The position numbers were made by a program, and so were the translations under genes. The notes below the pieces were generated by a model. It was given only the letters and a program-made list of their open reading frames with translations. It did not search any database and was not told where the DNA came from. A stretch of DNA of 64,000 nt from Verrucomicrobiia bacterium (lineage in GTDB: Bacteria; Verrucomicrobiota; Verrucomicrobiia; Limisphaerales; JADLHS01): assembly GCA_026125285.1 (NCBI GenBank), contig JAHCLO010000004.1, positions 124,001 through 188,000 on the forward strand. The letters are read 5' to 3'. Positions within the stretch are counted from its first letter, which is position 1; each line of letters begins with the position of its first letter. Positions 18,201-27,389 of the stretch are shown here, in pieces.

Positions 18201-18755
18201 ATGAAACTTTCGATGTTGTCCATCTTGCTGGGTCTCGGGTTGGCGGCGCCGCAGATTTACGGTCTGGCCCGGCCCGCGCAGTTTGCGGCCACCGTGCGCA
18301 AGTTTCCGCGCAACCTGCCCGCCGGCATCTTCTTGATGGCACTGGCTACGCTCTGGTTCTTGTGGAACGTGAACCAGGAGAGCCTGGCGGACTTCGCCGC
18401 GTTCAAGAACTACATGATGATCGGTTTTGCGGCCGTGGGACTGGGCGCCTGCATTTTTGTTAAGGATTTTCTGGCGGTGCGCGGGCTGGCGGTGGTGTTC
18501 CTGTTGCTGGCGAAGCTGATGGTGGATACGGGAAGGCCGCATCTGGGTGAAACCCCGTGGGTGCTGGTCATTCAGACCTGGGCCTACGTCTTGATTCTCG
18601 CGGGCATGTGGTTCACGGTGTCACCCTGGCGGCTGCGCGATTTTTTGGAATGGGCCACTGCCAACGAAAAGCGCATCAAGGTGGGCAGCGCGGTGCGGCT
18701 GGCTTTTGCGCTGTTCGTGGTGGTGCTCGGGCTGACTGCGTTTCGGGCGCTTTAG
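18201..18755 (+). CDS. Integral membrane protein of unknown function
   Basis: 184 residues with about five or six hydrophobic segments: MLSILLGLGLAAPQIYGL, AGIFLMALATLWFLW, NYMMIGFAAVGLGACIFV, GLAVVFLLLAKLMVD, VIQTWAYVLILAGMWF and AFALFVVVLGLTAF. Short charged loops separate them, and no catalytic or transport motif was seen. ATG 18201 directly follows an out-of-frame ATG at 18193. The next gene also encodes a small membrane-anchored protein. Family not recognised. Confidence 0.7.
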   Translation: MKLSMLSILLGLGLAAPQIYGLARPAQFAATVRKFPRNLPAGIFLMALATLWFLWNVNQESLADFAAFKNYMMIGFAAVGLGACIFVKDFLAVRGLAVVFLLLAKLMVDTGRPHLGETPWVLVIQTWAYVLILAGMWFTVSPWRLRDFLEWATANEKRIKVGSAVRLAFALFVVVLGLTAFRAL

Positions 18756-18815
18756 ATCAACGTTGGTTGCGGGCAACGTGTGTTGAAGGCACGCAGCCAC
18801 AACTCTTGAAGACCG

Positions 18816-19286
18816 ATGAAAACGAAATCCGTCGTTTTGCTGGGTTGCGGCTTGGTGTCCGTCTGCCTTCTCTTGTTGGTCCTGGCTGGCGGGGGATTTT
18901 TCTACTACATGGCCCAGGACCCGCCCGGCTTGCTGGCTTGGGTGGAGTCGCCCGATCAAGTCGCCGAGGGCGAGGTGTTTGAATTGAAAGTCTTCGTCGT
19001 CAATGAGCGCAAACGCGGCTCGATGAAGATTACCAGCATTGACCTGGGCGAATCCTATCTGGCTCATTTCACCGTCCGCGAAACGGAGCCGCGCGCGATT
19101 TCCAGCCAGCATGTGCCCATTGACGACAGCCAGAGTTTCGGTTTCGAAACGGTGATTTCCGCGGGCAAGACGAATGTTTTCACCTTCCGCTTGCGGGCGG
19201 CAGACACGGGACTCCACCGGGGAGACTTGGACGTTTGCGAAGGCATGCGTTTCGTGACGTTGATGGCGCAGACGGAGGTTCGTTAA
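18816..19286 (+). CDS. Small membrane-anchored protein of unknown function
   Basis: 156 residues. One N-terminal membrane segment (VVLLGCGLVSVCLLLLVLAG) is followed by FFYYMAQDPP and an extracytoplasmic domain rich in beta strands (EGEVFELKVFVVNE, TNVFTFRLRAADTGLHRGDL). The outer domain resembles a single Ig/cadherin-like sandwich but has no diagnostic motif. It lies between a multi-pass membrane protein and a glycosyltransferase in the same direction, so a role in the envelope is likely but not shown. Confidence 0.65.
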   Translation: MKTKSVVLLGCGLVSVCLLLLVLAGGGFFYYMAQDPPGLLAWVESPDQVAEGEVFELKVFVVNERKRGSMKITSIDLGESYLAHFTVRETEPRAISSQHVPIDDSQSFGFETVISAGKTNVFTFRLRAADTGLHRGDLDVCEGMRFVTLMAQTEVR

Positions 19287-19340
19287 TGGCGGAACGTACA
19301 TTTCCGGCGCGCCCCTCCTGCGCTTGGCCGAACTTGAAGC

Positions 19341-20252
19341 ATGGCAAAAATCCTGGTCATCCGTGGCGGCGCAATTGGTGATTTCATTCTCACACTGCCG
19401 GCCATTGCTGCCTTGCGTCGCCAGTTTCCCGAGGTGCATCTGGAAGTGCTCGGCTATCCGCACATCGCGCAACTCGCGCTGGCTGGTGGTTTGGTGGATC
19501 GTGTGCAACCGATTGAGGCGCGCGGGTTGGCGGGTTTCTTTGCGCGCGACGGCGAGTTGTCCGAGGACTTGTGCGATTATTTTTCCGAGTTCGACGTGAT
19601 CGTATCCTATCTGTACGATCCGGACGAGATTTTCAAAACCAACGTGGGGCGCTGTTCGCCCGCGCATTTCATCGGCGGGCCTCATCGTCCGAATGAACAG
19701 GAGCGCGTCCATGCGACGCACGTTTATCTCAAACCACTCGAACGCCTCGCCATCTTCGACCCCGATCCCGTGCCCCGGCTGGCGCTCGCCCCATGCTCCG
19801 CGCCCCGCGCCCCTCAAATCGCCCTCCATCCCGGCAGCGGCAGCGAAATGAAGAACTGGCCCGAACCCAGGTGGAGCGAACTGCTGACGACGGTCGCCGG
19901 CAAGACCCGATACGATTTCCTGCTGGTCGGTGGCGAGGTGGAGGGGCAACGGTTGCAGCGATTGGCGGCGAAATTGCCACCTCAGCGGGTCCGAATCGCG
20001 CAAAGCCTCCCCTTGTCGGAACTGGCCGGACGACTGCAAACCTGCGACGCTTTCATGGGTCATGATTCCGGCATCTCCCATCTGGCGGCGGCGCTGGGTT
20101 TGCCATGTCTGGTTCTGTGGGCGGACACAATCGAGGAGATCTGGCGGCCCCAGGGCGAGCGCGTGACTGTGATCCGAGAAATCTCCGGACTCCACTCGTT
20201 AAGCGTCCAGCGCGTCACCGAAGAACTGGCCCGCGTGCTGTTCAGGGTTTGA
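19341..20252 (+). CDS. Glycosyltransferase family 9 (ADP-heptose:LPS heptosyltransferase-like)
   Basis: 303 residues. The N-terminal GT-B half opens AKILVIRGGAIGDFILTLPA, the hallmark of GT9 (LPS heptosyltransferases). The C-terminal half has the donor site IALHPGSGSEMKNWPEPRW and the conserved FMGHDSGISHLAAALGLP. The enzyme would transfer a heptose or related sugar onto the lipid A core or another surface glycan at the inner face of the membrane. At about 300 residues it is slightly short for WaaC/WaaF (320-350), so the exact acceptor is open. It is the last gene in a rightward run. Confidence 0.88.
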   Translation: MAKILVIRGGAIGDFILTLPAIAALRRQFPEVHLEVLGYPHIAQLALAGGLVDRVQPIEARGLAGFFARDGELSEDLCDYFSEFDVIVSYLYDPDEIFKTNVGRCSPAHFIGGPHRPNEQERVHATHVYLKPLERLAIFDPDPVPRLALAPCSAPRAPQIALHPGSGSEMKNWPEPRWSELLTTVAGKTRYDFLLVGGEVEGQRLQRLAAKLPPQRVRIAQSLPLSELAGRLQTCDAFMGHDSGISHLAAALGLPCLVLWADTIEEIWRPQGERVTVIREISGLHSLSVQRVTEELARVLFRV

Positions 20253-20500
20253 AACTGGGACGCTGTCGGACACCGCCGCAACAATTCTCTGCGCCGTTTT
20301 GTCGGCAAACAGCTCATCCCCGAAGCTCCGCTCGAAGATTATGTTCAGGTCCAGGACCGAGATCAGTCGCACCCACTGGGGAATTTTGTGTTCGGCATAT
20401 TGCTGATCGGGGGTCTGGGCGTGGTTGGGAACTTCAGTCACGGTTCGGCACATAATGGTGACGGATAGGTGTTGCGATCAGAGCAGGTGAATTGTCTTGT

Positions 20501-21628
20501 TCAGACCGCAGGCGACAGGATTTCGCCGACAGATTCGGCATCGCGGAAGTTCGAGCCGACAACGGGAGGAACGTAGGTGAACTCCATCGCCTTCAGGGTC
20601 AGTCCCGGCCCGAAGGCGATCGCCGCGCCGGGCCGCGATTCGTTTTGCGGCGTGTGCCGGAGCAATTCTTCAAAGACGAACATGATAGAGGCTGACGACA
20701 TGTTGCCGTAGCTCGCCAGCACGCGACGTGCGGGAGCAATTTGTTCCGACGTGAGCGAAAAAGCCGAGCGCACGGCGTCGAGAATCGCACGGCCACCGGG
20801 ATGAATGGCCCAGAGGGCTTTTGGATCACCCACGGCATGATCGAAAGTGCCGGTGTCGCGCGAAAGGTATTCGCGGATCCGGTCCGGGATGTCGGCGTCG
20901 AGTTTCATCGCGAAGCCCTGGTCTTCCACAAGCCATTGCATCTTGTCGGCATCTTCCAGGCTCAGGTGACTCGTGAACGAATCAAGGCGGAATCCGCCTG
21001 GCTCCGCAGATACGAGCGACGCGGCGCAACCGTCGCTGAAGAGCAGCGAGGCCACGAGGCGATCCATCGGCGCGTCCTGCTGGAGGTGCAGGCTGCAGAG
21101 CTCAAGGTTGACAACCAACACGCGTGCTTCCGGGTCTGCCCGGACAATGTCATTCGCAGTGCGCAAACCGGTGATGCCGGCGTAGCAACCCATGAAGCCA
21201 ATGAGCGTGCGACAGACGTTTCGCGGTAGCCCGAGCAGCCGGATCAAATCCACATCTAGCCCGGGCGCATAGAATCCGGTGCAAGACGTGATGACGAGAT
21301 GGCTGATGGAGTTGAGTTCCACGCCGCGAGCTTCGAGCGCTCGAACTGCTTGCACGGCGAGCGCCGGGGCCGTCTCGCGGTAAACCTCCATGCGCCTGCC
21401 GGTGCCGGGGAAATTTCCGATTTCGTAGAATGCGCCGGAGCCGGGCTGGCCGACGACTTGATCCAGAACGGTATGACGGCCTTCGATACCGGAGCGTTTG
21501 GCAATCGCGCGCAGTTTGTTTACGAGAGCGGGGTCGGGAATCCACGACGGCAGGGAGTCGAGGAACTGTTGCTGACATTCGCCGGCCGGTACGGCCGTTC
21601 CGATTTCATTGAGATAGGCGTGTATCAT
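20501..21628 (-). CDS. Type III polyketide synthase (chalcone/stilbene synthase family)
   Basis: 375 residues. The thiolase-fold catalytic triad is visible: Cys in VITSCTGFYAPGLDVDLI (about residue 135), His in WAIHPGGRAILDAV, and Asn in ASYGNMSSASIMFV. These homodimeric enzymes extend an acyl-CoA starter with malonyl-CoA and cyclise it to pyrones, resorcinols or related aromatics. The bacterial homologues closest in style make long-chain alkylpyrones or alkylresorcinols. ATG 21628 is chosen because MIHAYLNEIGTAVP fits the family start; the frame is open further upstream into the previous gene. It follows the flavoprotein gene by eight bases and is the last gene of a four-gene leftward operon. 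Confidence 0.9.
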   Translation of the reverse strand: MIHAYLNEIGTAVPAGECQQQFLDSLPSWIPDPALVNKLRAIAKRSGIEGRHTVLDQVVGQPGSGAFYEIGNFPGTGRRMEVYRETAPALAVQAVRALEARGVELNSISHLVITSCTGFYAPGLDVDLIRLLGLPRNVCRTLIGFMGCYAGITGLRTANDIVRADPEARVLVVNLELCSLHLQQDAPMDRLVASLLFSDGCAASLVSAEPGGFRLDSFTSHLSLEDADKMQWLVEDQGFAMKLDADIPDRIREYLSRDTGTFDHAVGDPKALWAIHPGGRAILDAVRSAFSLTSEQIAPARRVLASYGNMSSASIMFVFEELLRHTPQNESRPGAAIAFGPGLTLKAMEFTYVPPVVGSNFRDAESVGEILSPAV

Positions 21629-21636
21629 AAAATTCT

Positions 21637-22815
21637 TCAGGCCAGGGCTTTCATCATGTTCCAGCAGGCCTGGCCGGGGGTGTAAATGTTTCCAATCATG
21701 CCGATAAAGGAATTGCCAATGCCTTCGCGAAGTGAGAGCAGGTCGTGAACGGCGTTGCTGAGGCGCGGGCGGCGGATGATGGCCTGGAACGCCTGACAGC
21801 ACCAGCGCTTGCCGCGATGCTCTCGGCGCCGTTGGGTTGCATAACGGCGCAAGGACGCGTTCAACGCGGTGTCGTTCGCCCATGCTCGAGAAACCTCGTT
21901 CGTCAGGGCGCGTGCCGTCCAGAGCGCCTGATAAATTCCTTCTCCCGTGAGCGGATCGAGAAACCCCGAGGCATCTCCTATCAACGCGGCATTCGTGGTC
22001 ACCACGTCGCGGACGCTGGCGGCGGCGGGAAACGTGGCGCGGACGCTGGCGGCGTTGGTCAACGGTGCGATGCGCGGGCGCAGGTGTTCGGAGGCTTGCG
22101 TGCGGCGATTGATGAACTCCATCGCCGTCGTTTGCTGCAATTCCGCCGGGTCACTAAGCGCAGAGACGTTGAGCGTGTGCGGCCCTACGGGGTTCAAGCC
22201 GATGTAGGTGCCGTCCGGAAAGACGTGCATTTCGCCGAAAGGCTCGGTCGGCTGAAAACTGGGCACATCCACGTGCAACGCCACGCGTTCCTGCCATGGT
22301 TCGGTGGCGAGATTCAGCAACCGCGCAACGCGGGATTTGCGTCCGTCCGCGCCAATGAGCAGACGCGTGGAAATCGTTTCACCGTTGGCCAACTGTGCGC
22401 TCCAGCCTGCGCGGGTTTGCTGCAATCCCTGCAAGCGCTGGCCCATGCGAATGGTCGCGCCGTGTTGTGCTGCGAGATGGAGCAGGGCATGGTCGAAGTC
22501 GGGACGGCGAAGCGAGATGCCGAAGTCGGGGTAGCGGGCGTTGGAAGGGAAGCGGGTTTGCAGGCGATTGCGCTTTGGGGAAACCAGCACCATGCCGAGC
22601 AGCGAGCGCATGTTGACTGTGAGTTCGGTGCGCAGACCGAGTTCATCGAGCAAGGCCACGCCCGCCGGACACAGATAGGCGCCGCAGACGCGTTCGCCGA
22701 GGACGGGTTGGGCTTCGATGAGGGTGACCGCGAGTCCGGTTTTGGCCAGCCGCAGCGCTGCCAGCCCGCCTGCCGGGCCGCCGCCAATGATGAGTACGTC
22801 GCAGGTCGTATGCAT
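21637..22815 (-). CDS. FAD-dependent oxidoreductase, geranylgeranyl reductase family
   Basis: 392 residues. It has an N-terminal Rossmann FAD motif (CDVLIIGGGPAGGLAALRLA), the conserved RVCGAYLCPAGVALLDELG region expected for geranylgeranyl-reductase-like and related monooxygenase flavoproteins, and the second FAD contact NAALIGDASGFLDPLTGEGI. Such enzymes reduce or hydroxylate lipid-like or polyketide substrates. Placed seven bases from a YceI gene and eight from a type III synthase, it probably tailors the synthase product. The C-terminus (TPGQACWNMMKALA) is compatible with membrane association but not proof. Confidence 0.85.
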   Translation of the reverse strand: MHTTCDVLIIGGGPAGGLAALRLAKTGLAVTLIEAQPVLGERVCGAYLCPAGVALLDELGLRTELTVNMRSLLGMVLVSPKRNRLQTRFPSNARYPDFGISLRRPDFDHALLHLAAQHGATIRMGQRLQGLQQTRAGWSAQLANGETISTRLLIGADGRKSRVARLLNLATEPWQERVALHVDVPSFQPTEPFGEMHVFPDGTYIGLNPVGPHTLNVSALSDPAELQQTTAMEFINRRTQASEHLRPRIAPLTNAASVRATFPAAASVRDVVTTNAALIGDASGFLDPLTGEGIYQALWTARALTNEVSRAWANDTALNASLRRYATQRRREHRGKRWCCQAFQAIIRRPRLSNAVHDLLSLREGIGNSFIGMIGNIYTPGQACWNMMKALA

Positions 22816-22822
22816 GTCAGAA

Positions 22823-23428
22823 TCAGGGAGGTTCTCTTTGAAGTTTGACGTGTGCCTTCACTCTCACCAGGTCGCGGACGGAAATGGCGCCCAACAGAGC
22901 GGACGGTGGCTTGAGTTTGAAATCCTTGAGCGAAATGTCGGTTTCCAATTGAAACTCCCAGCCTTCGGGCAGGGGCAACTGGTTGACGGTTCGCGCCTGA
23001 ACGTCTTTGGTGATGCCGCAAAACGTCAGTTGCACCGGTAACGTGCCTGGACTGGTGGAATTACTCGACGGCGACAAGTTTGCCGCGGCCAGTGGCGCAT
23101 TGGTGACGAATGCAATTAATCTCGGAAAGAGATCGGCTTGAAACATCTTGTACATGTTCGCGTCACGTTTGGCGTGGTGCGTGGTCAATTGCCGAGGGCC
23201 GATTTCGATGCGGGTATTGAGCAACGCTTCGCCCGCATTGTTCGTTTCGCAAATAACCGTCAAGGGGACGTTGGTGATGTTTCCAGTGAAATCGTGCAAG
23301 GTGGAGTCGCCCTCGAACACCACGTCGCAGTGGCCAACGTATTGTTCTCCGGCGGCGGCTACGCAGCGGAACAGCGGCAATGCTGCGATGACTGCCAGCA
23401 CGAGAAGAAAGTTGCGCTTCAGATTCAT
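22823..23428 (-). CDS. YceI-family lipid-binding periplasmic protein
   Basis: 201 residues. The signal peptide is LVLAVIAALPLFRCVAAAG. The mature part starts QYVGHCDVVFEGDSTLHDFTG, the typical YceI beginning, in which the F/SxLHxFxG motif lies near the lipocalin-like barrel opening. IEIGPRQLTTHHAKRDANMY and LTFCGITKDV are further YceI strands. Family members bind isoprenoid or amide lipids in an extended barrel. The start overlaps the stop of the radical SAM gene by four bases (ATGA), so translation is coupled. In this operon it may carry the hydrophobic product or its precursor. Confidence 0.85.
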   Translation of the reverse strand: MNLKRNFLLVLAVIAALPLFRCVAAAGEQYVGHCDVVFEGDSTLHDFTGNITNVPLTVICETNNAGEALLNTRIEIGPRQLTTHHAKRDANMYKMFQADLFPRLIAFVTNAPLAAANLSPSSNSTSPGTLPVQLTFCGITKDVQARTVNQLPLPEGWEFQLETDISLKDFKLKPPSALLGAISVRDLVRVKAHVKLQREPP

Positions 23429-24936
23429 GGCTGTGGCGCGGGTGTCAACGCCGGCAAAACTTTCGTCGAGGGGGAAGGTTTTCTTTCCGGCCAACGCAAA
23501 AACCGGCGCGCGGCGTTCAACGCCGGGATGTATTGCCAATAGGGTTTACGCAGCGGCAGGTATTGCATCACCGACAACGCCGCCTGCGTCAGCCGCGCGT
23601 GCCCTTCGCACGAGAGCATCACTTGCGGATGCGAACACTGGAAGTCGCGCAACCGGGCTTCGAGCCAATCGGGCGGAGTCTGGCTGGAATAATAGAACGG
23701 TACATCTTTGTGTTCAACGCGGCGGCGCAAATCCTCCACGCTCAACCGGCCGCGATCCAATTCGTCGCCAATCGGGCTGCCGGGATAGATGCGAATGCCG
23801 GACGTGATGTAAACCGCGTTTGGCGAGGGCACGGATTGGGCGATGAACGAGAGAGTCTGCTCAACGGTCTCCGGAGTTTCGCCCGGACCGCCCAACAGAA
23901 AAACCCAGAGCGCACGGATTCCGTGTCGTTGCAAGGATTCCGCCGCGGTGAACAGGCGGTCGCGGCGATAATTCTTCTCGTAACTGGCGAGCATCGTGTC
24001 GGACGCGCTTTCCGCCGTCAGGATTACGCTGCGGAAACCAAGCGAGCGCATGGAGTCCAGCAGTTCGTCCGGTAGTTGGCGCGGGTTGAGTCCGGTGCCG
24101 ATGTAATTCGCCTGCAAACTGCGCCCGCGCAATGTGCGCAACACTTCCAGTGCGTGATTCACCGGAAGATTGAACGTGCTGTCCACAAACTCGAAATCGC
24201 GAATGCCTCTTGAGAGTGCGCCTTCGATTTCGTCGGCGATGGCGTTGGGATTCAGAAAACGGTAACGCACACCTTCGATGCGGCCATAAGTGCAGTAGGT
24301 ACATTTCAACGGGCAGCCGCGTTTGGTTTGGACCGGGTAGCCGGCGTCGCCGCGCAGGTAGGGGGCAAAATTGTTCACCCAACGGTGCAGTGCTGGCGCG
24401 GGCAACGCGCTCGTGTTCACGACGCGGAACGGCATGTTCTTTTCGTCAGCACCTACGATGCGCGAGACAACCTCGCCGGCTTCGAGGCGGGCAATGAGGT
24501 GCGGCAGACTTTCTTCCCCTTCGCCGAGCACCAAATGATCGCAGTTTGTGGCACGCACCACGCGCGCGGGTTCAACGGTTCCGGCCGGGCCGCCGACGAC
24601 GATGGTGGCGTGCGGAACTATCTGGCGCGCTTCCTGAATCAGTTTCGCCGGCCCGTCCAGGTAAGTCTCCAGCGCATGAAAGTCCGAGTTGTCGAGGTTG
24701 CGGATGCTGAAGGCGAGATACTCCGGCTGCCAATCGCGCAACGCAGCGACGAATCGCCGGTGACCTGCCTGGGTTTGGGGTAAATCCACAAAGCGCACGT
24801 CGTGGCCTGCCTTTTCGGTCGCCGTGGCCACAAACGCCGGCCCAAGCGGGGCCACGCGATAAGGCCGGGTCGTCTCGTTAGCATTAACGAGCAACACCCG
24901 GCGCGGATTTCGTTTACTGGTCGAGCTGTCGAGCAT
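23425..24936 (-). CDS. Cobalamin-binding-type radical SAM protein
   Basis: About 503 residues. The N-terminal ~150 residues have a B12-binding-like Rossmann domain (VLLVNANETTRPYRVAPLGP ... TIVVGGPAGTVEPARVV) lacking the DxHxxG histidine. The radical SAM core has CPLKCTYCTYGRIEGVRYRF (CX3CX2C), and later GFRSVILTAESASDTML and LGGPGETPETVEQTL. This is the BchE/oxygen-independent cyclase type, used for methylation, ring formation and rearrangements on lipophilic molecules. ATG 24936 is chosen; TTG 24960 would add eight residues. It is the first gene of the operon with YceI, the flavoprotein and the type III synthase. Confidence 0.86.
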   Translation of the reverse strand: MLDSSTSKRNPRRVLLVNANETTRPYRVAPLGPAFVATATEKAGHDVRFVDLPQTQAGHRRFVAALRDWQPEYLAFSIRNLDNSDFHALETYLDGPAKLIQEARQIVPHATIVVGGPAGTVEPARVVRATNCDHLVLGEGEESLPHLIARLEAGEVVSRIVGADEKNMPFRVVNTSALPAPALHRWVNNFAPYLRGDAGYPVQTKRGCPLKCTYCTYGRIEGVRYRFLNPNAIADEIEGALSRGIRDFEFVDSTFNLPVNHALEVLRTLRGRSLQANYIGTGLNPRQLPDELLDSMRSLGFRSVILTAESASDTMLASYEKNYRRDRLFTAAESLQRHGIRALWVFLLGGPGETPETVEQTLSFIAQSVPSPNAVYITSGIRIYPGSPIGDELDRGRLSVEDLRRRVEHKDVPFYYSSQTPPDWLEARLRDFQCSHPQVMLSCEGHARLTQAALSVMQYLPLRKPYWQYIPALNAARRFLRWPERKPSPSTKVLPALTPAPQP

Positions 24937-25155
24937 TCGCGGTGGCGCAAGGTAGTTCAACCATTTGAAATCAAGCTCGGCTCAAATGTTAAAAAACATT
25001 TAAGCGCGCCTTCTCCGCGAGTGCAAACAGTGCAAACAGTGCAATCTGCGCGCCGGACCAAACAGCATGACTCATCGCGTCCGGGAGTTGAGTCACTTCC
25101 GGACGCGAAACGTTCAAAGAAATCCTGAAGATGGAAGTCCCGACGAGTGGTTGAA

Positions 25156-26520
25156 CTAAGAAAGCTGGTATTGCCCTGGAATCGGCACTTCGGGGAACGG
25201 TAATTTGCCAAAGTCGTATTTCTCCGGTCCGAGCCGGGTCTTGGAGTTGAGCGCCGCGTCCCACTCCACGGATTGTCCGCTGTAAGCCGAATCGCGCCCC
25301 ATGATGCCCGTGAGCGTGGATTCTGCGATGGCTTGAGCCTCGTTGATGGGTTGGCCCGCGCGAATGCTGTTGATGAGGTTGGTGTGTTCCTGCTGGTAGG
25401 CGTTGACGTCAGGACTGCGAAAACGCCAACTCTCACCGCTGGTGACGCGGATCCAGTCTTTGCAGTTGCTCGAACCCTTCAGGCCGACAATGTGTTCCTC
25501 GACTTTGCTTTCGCAGCGGTCCATTTGACGGCATTGGCTGAACATCCGCACGCCATTCGGGTATTCGTATTCGACGGCGAAGTGATCGTAGATGTGGCCG
25601 TAGTTTTCGTTGGGTCGCGCTTGGCGCCCGCCCATCGCCAGCGCCTTGACGGGATGCGTGCCGATGACCCAGTTCATGATGTCAAGGTTGTGAACGTGCT
25701 GCTCGACGATGTGATCGCCCGATAGCCAGGTGAAGTAATTCCAGTTCCGCAACTGCCATTCCATGTCACTCCAGCCGGGCGAGCGTTCAATGACCCAGAT
25801 GACCCCGCCATTCCAGTAGCAGCGACCGTAAACCAGGTCGCCGATGGCGCCATCTTGAATCCGTTTGATGGTTTCGTTGTAACTGCGCAGGTGGCGGCGT
25901 TGCGTGCCGGCGACAATGCCCAGCCCCTTTTCTTTCGCGAGCTTGCCGGCCTCCATCACCAGCCGCACTCCCGGTCCATCCACGGCGACGGGTTTCTCGA
26001 CGAAGACATGTTTGCCCGCTTCGATAGCCGCTTTCAGATGTACCGGCCGGAAATGTGGCGGGGTGGCTAACAGGACATAATTGACTTCCGAAATCGCGAG
26101 CAGCTTCTTGTAGGCATCGAAACCGACGAGGCAGTTTTCGTTGGCGATGTTGATGCCGAGCCGGCCAAGGTTTTGCCGGCAGGAATTCAGCCGGTCGGCG
26201 AACGCATCCGCCAAAGCGATGACGCGCACATTCTTGTTCGTCAGCGTCGCGCCTTCTTTCACGTCTTCCGTATGATAACCGGCACTGGGATAGATCACCT
26301 TGGTTTCCGCGCCCAACACATCGAGCACCGCGCCGCTGCCGCGTCCACCGCAGCCGATCACGCCCACGCGGATGGGATCATCCGCTGCGGCGTGGGTAGT
26401 GAGGGTGAAAGGAAAGCTGCTGAGAGCGGCCCCACCCACCGCGGCGAGCGACGAGTGCTTCAGAAACGAACGGCGTGAAAGGGCAGGGGAGTCTCCCGAT
26501 GGCGATGCGTATGCATTCAT
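25156..26520 (-). CDS. Exported Gfo/Idh/MocA-family oxidoreductase
   Basis: 454 residues. A twin-arginine-type leader is present (ALSRRSFLKHSSLAAVGGAA), so the enzyme is probably folded with its cofactor before export. The NAD(P)-binding fold starts PIRVGVIGCGGRGSGA, and the family motif LKAAIEAGKHVFVEKPVAVD holds the EKP Lys at about residue 200. The C-terminal alpha/beta domain begins GLGIVAGTQRRHLRSYN. Such exported members act on sugars, polyols or glycosides. It lies 86 bases after the DeoR regulator in the same direction and may be controlled together with it, but it is not part of the microcompartment operon. Confidence 0.87.
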   Translation of the reverse strand: MNAYASPSGDSPALSRRSFLKHSSLAAVGGAALSSFPFTLTTHAAADDPIRVGVIGCGGRGSGAVLDVLGAETKVIYPSAGYHTEDVKEGATLTNKNVRVIALADAFADRLNSCRQNLGRLGINIANENCLVGFDAYKKLLAISEVNYVLLATPPHFRPVHLKAAIEAGKHVFVEKPVAVDGPGVRLVMEAGKLAKEKGLGIVAGTQRRHLRSYNETIKRIQDGAIGDLVYGRCYWNGGVIWVIERSPGWSDMEWQLRNWNYFTWLSGDHIVEQHVHNLDIMNWVIGTHPVKALAMGGRQARPNENYGHIYDHFAVEYEYPNGVRMFSQCRQMDRCESKVEEHIVGLKGSSNCKDWIRVTSGESWRFRSPDVNAYQQEHTNLINSIRAGQPINEAQAIAESTLTGIMGRDSAYSGQSVEWDAALNSKTRLGPEKYDFGKLPFPEVPIPGQYQLS

Positions 26521-26606
26521 AGATACGCGAGTGTGATGCGACTTGGACGCTTTGTGAACTGAAAAATCTGCCATCAATTCTGATGACAGAGCCGAACCGT
26601 GCGTTC

Positions 26607-27371
26607 TCACACCGCCGGGGCCACAACCACTTCAATTCCCTTCGCCCGGAGTTGCTCCACCAAATCCGTCGGCGCCGGACTGTCCGTAACAATGATGTCA
26701 ATTGGCTCCAAGTCGCAAAGCGGCGTCACGGAGCGTCGGCCGAACTTTGTGTGGTCAAGGCAGAAGATCACTTTTGCCGCGGCGCGCATCATGGCCAGTT
26801 GGATGTCAATCAGCAGCCCGTGTGAGTTGGTGAGTCCCTCGAGCGTAATGCCGCCCGCGCTCATCACCGCGACATCGGCATGGATTTTCGAGAAGGCCTC
26901 CACGGCGAGCGGACCGACCAACACTCCGAGTCGTGGATAGATCACTCCGCCGCTCAACACCAGTTCCACGCGACCGGCTGATGAGTAAAGATTCGCAACG
27001 GGCAGGGAGTTGGTCACGATCTGCGGCGATTTGTCTTCGAGGTGTTTCGCGACGTGATACACGGTGGTCCCGGCATCAATGATGACGCTCTGGTTGGGCT
27101 GAATCAGAACCGCACAAGCGCGCCCAATGGCTTCCTTGGCGTCGAGTTGATGAGTGTCCCGCGAGGTAAAGGTGAATTCATCTGACTTGGGCGCGATGAT
27201 CCGTGCGCCACCATGGGTTCGCTTCAAGTTCCCAGCGGCTTCAAGCACCGTCAGGTCGCGGCGTACCGTGGAAACGGACGATCCGACGTGTTTGGCCAAA
27301 TCCTCAAGCGACGCAAACTCAACCTCTTGGAGATAAGTCTCAAGACGATGTTTGCGCTCTTCTGCCGTCAT
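26607..27371 (-). CDS. DeoR/GlpR-family transcriptional regulator
   Basis: 254 residues. The N-terminal DeoR helix-turn-helix is clear (ERKHRLETYLQEVEFASLED, then VGSSVSTVRRDLTVLEAAG). The C-terminal sugar-phosphate sensor (DeoRC) contains AIGRACAVLIQPNQSVIIDAGTT split over two strands, VTNSLPVANLYSS and VMSAGGITLEGLTNSH. It is divergent from pduL with 84 bases between the start codons, the usual place for a DeoR gene in these microcompartment loci. It probably represses the operon and itself until a fuculose/rhamnulose-derived phosphate binds. The effector is inferred from family and context. Confidence 0.9.
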   Translation of the reverse strand: MTAEERKHRLETYLQEVEFASLEDLAKHVGSSVSTVRRDLTVLEAAGNLKRTHGGARIIAPKSDEFTFTSRDTHQLDAKEAIGRACAVLIQPNQSVIIDAGTTVYHVAKHLEDKSPQIVTNSLPVANLYSSAGRVELVLSGGVIYPRLGVLVGPLAVEAFSKIHADVAVMSAGGITLEGLTNSHGLLIDIQLAMMRAAAKVIFCLDHTKFGRRSVTPLCDLEPIDIIVTDSPAPTDLVEQLRAKGIEVVVAPAV

Positions 27372-27389
27372 TCCGCCAAGATTATGGTA

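Noticed and set aside
18621..20195. A 524-codon minus-strand open frame
   Set aside because: Antisense to a membrane protein, a small anchored protein and the GT9 gene; no motif or plausible start context.
21745..22848. A 367-codon plus-strand open frame
   Set aside because: Antisense to the geranylgeranyl-reductase-like gene, which has clear FAD motifs.
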